Below the pieces are notes generated by a model that was not told where the DNA came from, did no database searches, and saw only the letters and a list, made by a program, of their open reading frames with translations. This document shows positions 59,756-64,000 of a stretch of DNA of 64,000 bases, piece after piece; positions within the stretch are counted from its first letter, which is position 1, and each line of letters begins with the position of its first letter. Source of the DNA: Albugo candida (taxonomy: Eukaryota > Oomycota > Peronosporomycetes > Albuginales); contig JBDOQK010000052.1 of the NCBI GenBank assembly GCA_040437565.1, forward strand, positions 203,933 through 267,932, in the 5' to 3' direction. Both the position numbers and the translations under genes were made by a program.

Positions 59756-61105
59756 CAGTTGTGATTACCAGCACTTTGGTTTTTGATTCCGGTGCTTGTA
59801 TGTGGAAAGAATCTTTATCTCCAGACGAAAATTTGTTCAATTCTTCGTTTATTTTGAGCCCGACAAAATCCAAGTGCTGACAAATGCGAGATCGAATCAT
59901 TGAAGAATTTTCGCCTATGCCAGCCGTAAATACAACGGCATCCACATGTGGCGCTAACTGAATCCAATATGCTCCTAAGTATTTTCTTACGCGGTGCACA
60001 AAAGTTTCGATTGCGAGTTCTGCTGATTCGTCTTTCACATTCGTCTGTTCTCCTTTCAGAATACGGTCTTGAATCTGACGTATGTCGCTGTCGCCGCACA
60101 ATCCTTTCATGCCGCTTTCTTTGTTGAGTATAGTCTCAATATCTCTGACTGCAAGCCCAAGATTGTCAACCAGAAATGAGATTATGGCAGGATCGATATC
60201 GCCGGATCGTGTCCCCATGACGAGCCCTTCCAAAGGAGTAAATCCCATTGACGTGTCGATGCATCTACCTCTCTTCACAGCGGCCATGCTTGATCCATTT
60301 CCTAAATGGCACGAAATGATGTTCACCGTTTCAATCGGCTTCTGCAGAATTTGCGCAGCCTTCCGAACCACATATCGATGCGACGTGCCATGGAAACCGT
60401 AACGTCTAATTCTGTGCTGTTCATAAAGTTTTGAAGGCAACGCATACATGTACGCTGACGCTGGCAGTGTTGTATGAAATGCAGTATCGAAAACTGCCAC
60501 TTGAGGTACACCGTTCTTAAACAGCTTCAAAGCAGTTTCGATTCCCATAAGATTTGCTGGATTGTGCAAGGGAGCCAAGATGCATTTCTTCCGGATTACA
60601 TCAATTTTCTCTTTATCCAAAACAATTGCTTCACTGAACTCTTCACCTCCGTGAACGACGCGATGACCGACTAATTGAACCGAATTAATCAGCTCATCGG
60701 TTAGAAATGTGCCAATGACTTTTTCGAGTGCTATCTTGTGCGTGGGAATCTCGTAGTGGTCAATAATCCTTTTCGTGGTCGTTTGATGACAGTTATGCGT
60801 AATCTTGCCAGTCGATGCTGAGGATCCTCTATTTGATAGTTCCACAAGCCCTGAGACAACTGGATCGGAAACGGCATAAGGGCTCCTACTGCACTCAGTA
60901 TCATCAATCCGATAGAATTTGTATTTCAATGTGGAACTTCCTATGATACGATGTCGAAATCAAGCATTATTTATAAAAGCATCTACATCGTACCTGCATT
61001 CAAGATAAGAATCGATTTATCCTTCTGAAAACTTTTGTTAATTATGCATCGGGACCCAAAAGGTCTGATAGAATGAATTGCTCTGATATGAAACACAGAT
61101 TGCAT
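59697..61105 (-). CDS. ackA: Acetate kinase with probable mitochondrial presequence, two exons
   Basis: Interconverts acetyl phosphate + ADP and acetate + ATP. Exon 1 (61105-60994) begins MQSVFHIRAIHSIRPFGSRC, Arg-rich and without acidic residues, like a mitochondrial presequence. It ends in LILNAG, and a 53-nt intron (60941-60993) joins it to exon 2 (60940-59697) to rebuild the signature NAGSSTLKYKFY. Exon 2 alone lacks both an ATG and the signature's first half. Other family motifs: VGHRVVHGGEEF, LAPLHNPANL, VFDTAFH, RRYGFHGTSHRYV, CHLGNGSSMAAV, GFTPLEGLVMGTRSGDIDP and FTAGIGENSSMIR, so catalytic Arg, Asp and His positions are present. Spliced length is 451 residues. Acetate kinase is bacterial in origin and patchy in eukaryotes, usually paired with phosphoketolase or phosphotransacetylase; neither partner is in this window. 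Confidence 0.93.
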
Positions 61106-61421
61106 GCTAAGGATACTACTGGATGAATTTTGATAATAAGATGTCAGTGTGTATTTGATCTTTACAAAGTAGAACCTATCACAATATTCCTCCCGAAATC
61201 TCGGTAGTTGATCCGGACGGCAATTTGCTTCGAAAAAAGAAGCTACATTTCAATCTATCCCTCTGCTTGTTACTCGACCACAATACAAGAATACATTAGA
61301 ATGCCTATAGGGTATCACTTTGACATAATCTTGCGAGTGACAACAACTTTCAAGACTGCAGGAGTCCGGAGCATCTATCGGTACATCAATCCGAAGGCAA
61401 GAGAAAGACTATCTGTCGGAG

Positions 61422-62371
61422 TCATTGTTTTGGATTATTTAAAGACCGGGTATGGACAACAGGCAGACGTCCAGCTAGGATGACTTGGTACCGATTCGGT
61501 GCATACTCGACTATGGTCCTTGCAATAGCCAGCAATAAGACACCATGCTTCTCAGCTTCTATGCAGAGTGACGCGAATTGCGGATCATGTAGTGTTGACG
61601 GTGAGAATCGCTCGACATCATCTCGTTGCACCAAAAATACAATCGCAGCTTTGATTTGCTGGTTCGAAGCACACTTATCACGACTTTTTGTCACCAGTTC
61701 AATGAGTTCAGCAACATGCTTCTGTGCACGTTTTGATACAGTATCTGGGAATACAGCATAGTTCGACGTGGGCGCAAGCTCACTTTCTGTGTATGCGAGT
61801 GTCACGCTTTTGACTTCCACATAGGTCAGTTTTTGTTGTGCTTCGTATCCAAGGACGAAATCAACCCGACTTCTCTTAGTCCCAAAGCACACTTCACGCA
61901 TCACAGTAACATACTCACCAAGCTCAGGAAATAGTCGCATATTCAAAGCTTTATCTACCATTTGATTGGCGAGTGCCGAATGAATACCTACCCAGACTTT
62001 TTTTCTTCCATTCTGACAATGGAGAGTTAGACTTTGCCGTGCGCTATTTTTTAAGGAAAACGTACATCAACTTCGATCATTTCCAAAGTGTACTCATACT
62101 TCCTTTTTTTGTTATCGGATTTCGATAATAGCACTGCTGCTTTCGGAGCTTCGAGAAAATTGAGCATTGGACCGGTATTTGGGCAATATACGGTGATTAT
62201 TTGAGGGTTTATACTTGCTGAGCCGCTGACCACAACATCAGCTAGAAAACGCTTATATCGCCTTATCAGTTCGCCCCTTATCATTTTGCCATAATCATAA
62301 AGAACCTCGCAAGACTTGACGGAGAGTCGTTCTGCTTCAGATCTTGCTCGCTTAGTCGAGCGAGTTGACAT
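61422..62371 (-). CDS. SfsA-family protein (putative DNA-binding nuclease fold), two exons
   Basis: Homologue of the bacterial/archaeal 'sugar fermentation stimulation' protein. Exon 1 (62371-62066) encodes an N-terminal OB-like part: YKRFLADVVVSGSASINPQ, then CPNTGPMLNFLEAP and RKYEYTLEMIEVD. A 53-nt intron (62013-62065, GTACGT...TTGTCAG, phase 0) joins exon 2 (62012-61422), which starts NGRKKVWVGIHSALANQMVD and contains SRVDFVLG followed by LTYVEVKSVTL, the D...EVK core of the PD-(D/E)XK-like C-terminal domain. Spliced length is 298 residues, longer than the usual bacterial 230-240 because of basic N-terminal (STRSTKRARSEAERL) and C-terminal extensions. Function in eukaryotes is unknown to me. 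It is next to acetate kinase, another prokaryote-type gene, on the same strand. Confidence 0.9.
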
Positions 62372-63818
62372 TTTGTGATATTTGATGTAGCGTTCGCCTG
62401 TCGTCCTCGTCCTCGTCCCTACCTATATAAACCCGTCACATTTTACCGACCAACGGGTTGTATGGCCCATATCAGAACATAAGTATGATATGAAGATCCC
62501 TATTTCACTTTGACATGTACAACCAAGCTTGGATATACATGAGACGTAGACATTCCAATGTATCCATCATATTATGTACGACTGTAATAAATTTCGGCAG
62601 TGATGTCCAGGTCGTATTTTTCTTTATTTGATACAAATAAGCTTTTCTGAAACGCGTCGGCTTATGAATTAGCGGCATGTCTTTGCACTTGCAATCAATT
62701 CTCACTGCCTCAGTCAGAGTGATATCAACCTATGACTATCATAATCTCCAAGATAGGACTTTTAAAGCTATATTAGCTCAGAAAAGTCAGAAAACAATAT
62801 GCACGATACAAAAACATCTGTGTCTCACACTATAAATTTCTCCATCAACTTGCCAGATTTCCGGTTTCGCTGTCGATGATGATGACAATATATAACTTCT
62901 CAATATAAATAAGCCCGATAACATGAGACAAGGCTCAAAAATTGCAGCACAGATGTACAGAGAAAGATATGTGTCATATGGGAAGGTGTAGCTGGTAAAC
63001 GAGAAATGGAAGTCGACCGGAAAGATACCGCGACGACGAAGAGGGATGATCCTAGCGATTATCGCTTTTAATATCGCTGGTCTTGGCAGGAGTGACAACA
63101 AGCACATGACCAGGCCGCCTCGCATTATCATATCCGCCGCAGCATCGTGCTCTACAGTATCACATAAACGAAGCACCTAGATTTTCTACCAGTTTTGGCT
63201 GATCGTGACACCATATATAAATGCAAACATGATAAATCGACGACTCAGTCCGGCAAATATAGCTTACTCGGGCAAAAAGTAAGATCGATTTGAAGATTCA
63301 ACGGGGTTTGCATTCTTTACATTCAGCCAATAAGTGCCCAACTCCATAAAATGTGCTCTACTTTGTAAAAACGCCAGGTCTACAAGCAAACGTGTATAGA
63401 ATTTTGCGACTAACGACAATTCGGCTCGACTTTGCCTACTAGTAAACCAACTGAAGTAACGTCAAGTATGTCGAGGTCATCGTGAGATGACGTGCATCAA
63501 TTGACTTTAAAGCTCCTTACGTGGATATAGAGACGCAATAACATCTAATAACACAATTTCCCACGTCTCTTCCTCTTCGCATCCTAAGAATACGGGTCTG
63601 GCTTGCTGCGGAGGTCTCTAGGGCCGAATTCATTCAAGCTTACGGTCAATCTTTACTGAAAATGCATAATTTGATGGAATGGAATGTAGCGTGATGGTCT
63701 TTTTACACAAAATGCACCCCTAACGAATACGTGGAATACACTACAAACTATATACTCATTCAGTTCTCAGACCGCTAGTAGGTTTGATACCACTGAAACT
63801 TCGTTCACTCCTAAACAG
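62372..63818. other. Spacer right of SfsA, no supported gene
   Basis: A TATATAAA at 62424-62431 lies about 55 bp upstream of the SfsA start and may be a TATA-like element. A minus-strand ORF at 62787-63176 has two hydrophobic stretches but no supporting family, and its first codon is GTG. Otherwise nothing recognisable. Confidence 0.5.
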
Positions 63819-64000
63819 GTCCTTTCTTATACCATTGCCTAAGGCTTCGGCGTTTTTCCGATTTCTATACCTGCAAATTTAAATGTGATTATAAGAGATT
63901 CTCTGGGTATCTGTTTGATGATGATGATACATCAGCTCCCTCCTCTGAAAGAAAAGCCTATCAGTCCAGAGGAGTACATTTCGGACGCGGAAATAAAAAA
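63819..64000 (+). CDS. Partial exon of an unrecognised gene running off the right edge
   Basis: About 60 open codons to the window edge, preceded by a plausible branch/acceptor (CTAAACAG). The translation has coding-like composition: YTCKFKCDYKRFSGYL, then an acidic run DDDD, then SSERKAYQSRGVHFGRGNKK. No start codon or family is visible. It could be an internal exon of a gene lying mostly to the right. Confidence 0.35.

Noticed and set aside
62787-63176. 129-codon minus-strand ORF with hydrophobic stretches
   Set aside because: It begins at GTG, has no family resemblance or clear splice sites and lies in AT-rich spacer. Not enough to call a membrane protein.
1-64000. tRNA or rRNA genes
   Set aside because: I saw no cloverleaf-compatible segment with T-loop and anticodon arms; a covariance-model scan would be needed to exclude them formally.

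Overview
The window comes from a compact eukaryotic nuclear genome. It looks like an oomycete, and a white-rust (Albugo-like) genome is my best guess, but genus is inference. The reasons are close gene packing, GT-AG introns almost all 49-67 nt long, very large intronless flagellar genes as expected of a zoospore-former, and prokaryote-like genes (acetate kinase, SfsA) that carry introns. Most gene models below are spliced by eye from reading-frame continuity and GT/AG sites and have no transcript support.

Layout. 1-11201 (-): axonemal inner-arm dynein heavy chain, C-terminus beyond the left edge. 11344-12176 (-): glutathione S-transferase, divergent from SNRNP27 (12313-12962, +), a U4/U6.U5 tri-snRNP protein. 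13039-15810 (-): WW-IQ-LRR protein with an in-frame TAG. 15921-17375 (-): POC1 centriole WD40 protein, divergent by 62 bp from an unrecognised 390-aa membrane/helical-repeat protein (17438-18784, +). 20752-23293 (-): kinesin-1. 25768-27656 (+): Ariadne RBR ubiquitin ligase. 27735-29835 (-): kinase-PH-SAM protein. 32160-35073 (+): RINT1/TIP20 tether. 35373-45582 (-): CFAP47. 46514-49774 (-): AP-3 beta. 53998-59755 (-): NUP160-like nucleoporin. 59697-61105 (-): acetate kinase with a probable mitochondrial presequence. 61422-62371 (-): SfsA-family protein. 63819-64000 (+): partial exon of an unknown gene.

Themes. Flagellar/centriolar genes (dynein, POC1, CFAP47) and membrane-traffic genes (kinesin-1, RINT1, AP-3 beta) dominate. 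Apart from local divergent pairs I see no operon-like logic and no defence system, CRISPR array, tRNA or recognisable complete transposon. Gene-poor stretches are 18785-20751, 23294-25767, 45583-46513, 49775-53997 and 62372-63818.

Assembly. There are ten 100-N gaps. Five are flanked by exact direct copies of 66-174 bp, which are unmerged contig ends rather than biological repeats. A sixth (30658-30757) is flanked by ~1.45-kb near-identical copies of the kinase/RINT1 intergenic region, probably two haplotypes placed in tandem. Genes crossing these gaps must be read with one copy removed; doing so restores the frame of the dynein and CFAP47 genes. I found no convincing previously undescribed system. 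The best leads are the eukaryotic SfsA gene, the kinase-PH-SAM architecture, the 390-aa repeat protein, the acetate kinase/NUP160 overlap and the inverted dispersed minisatellite.
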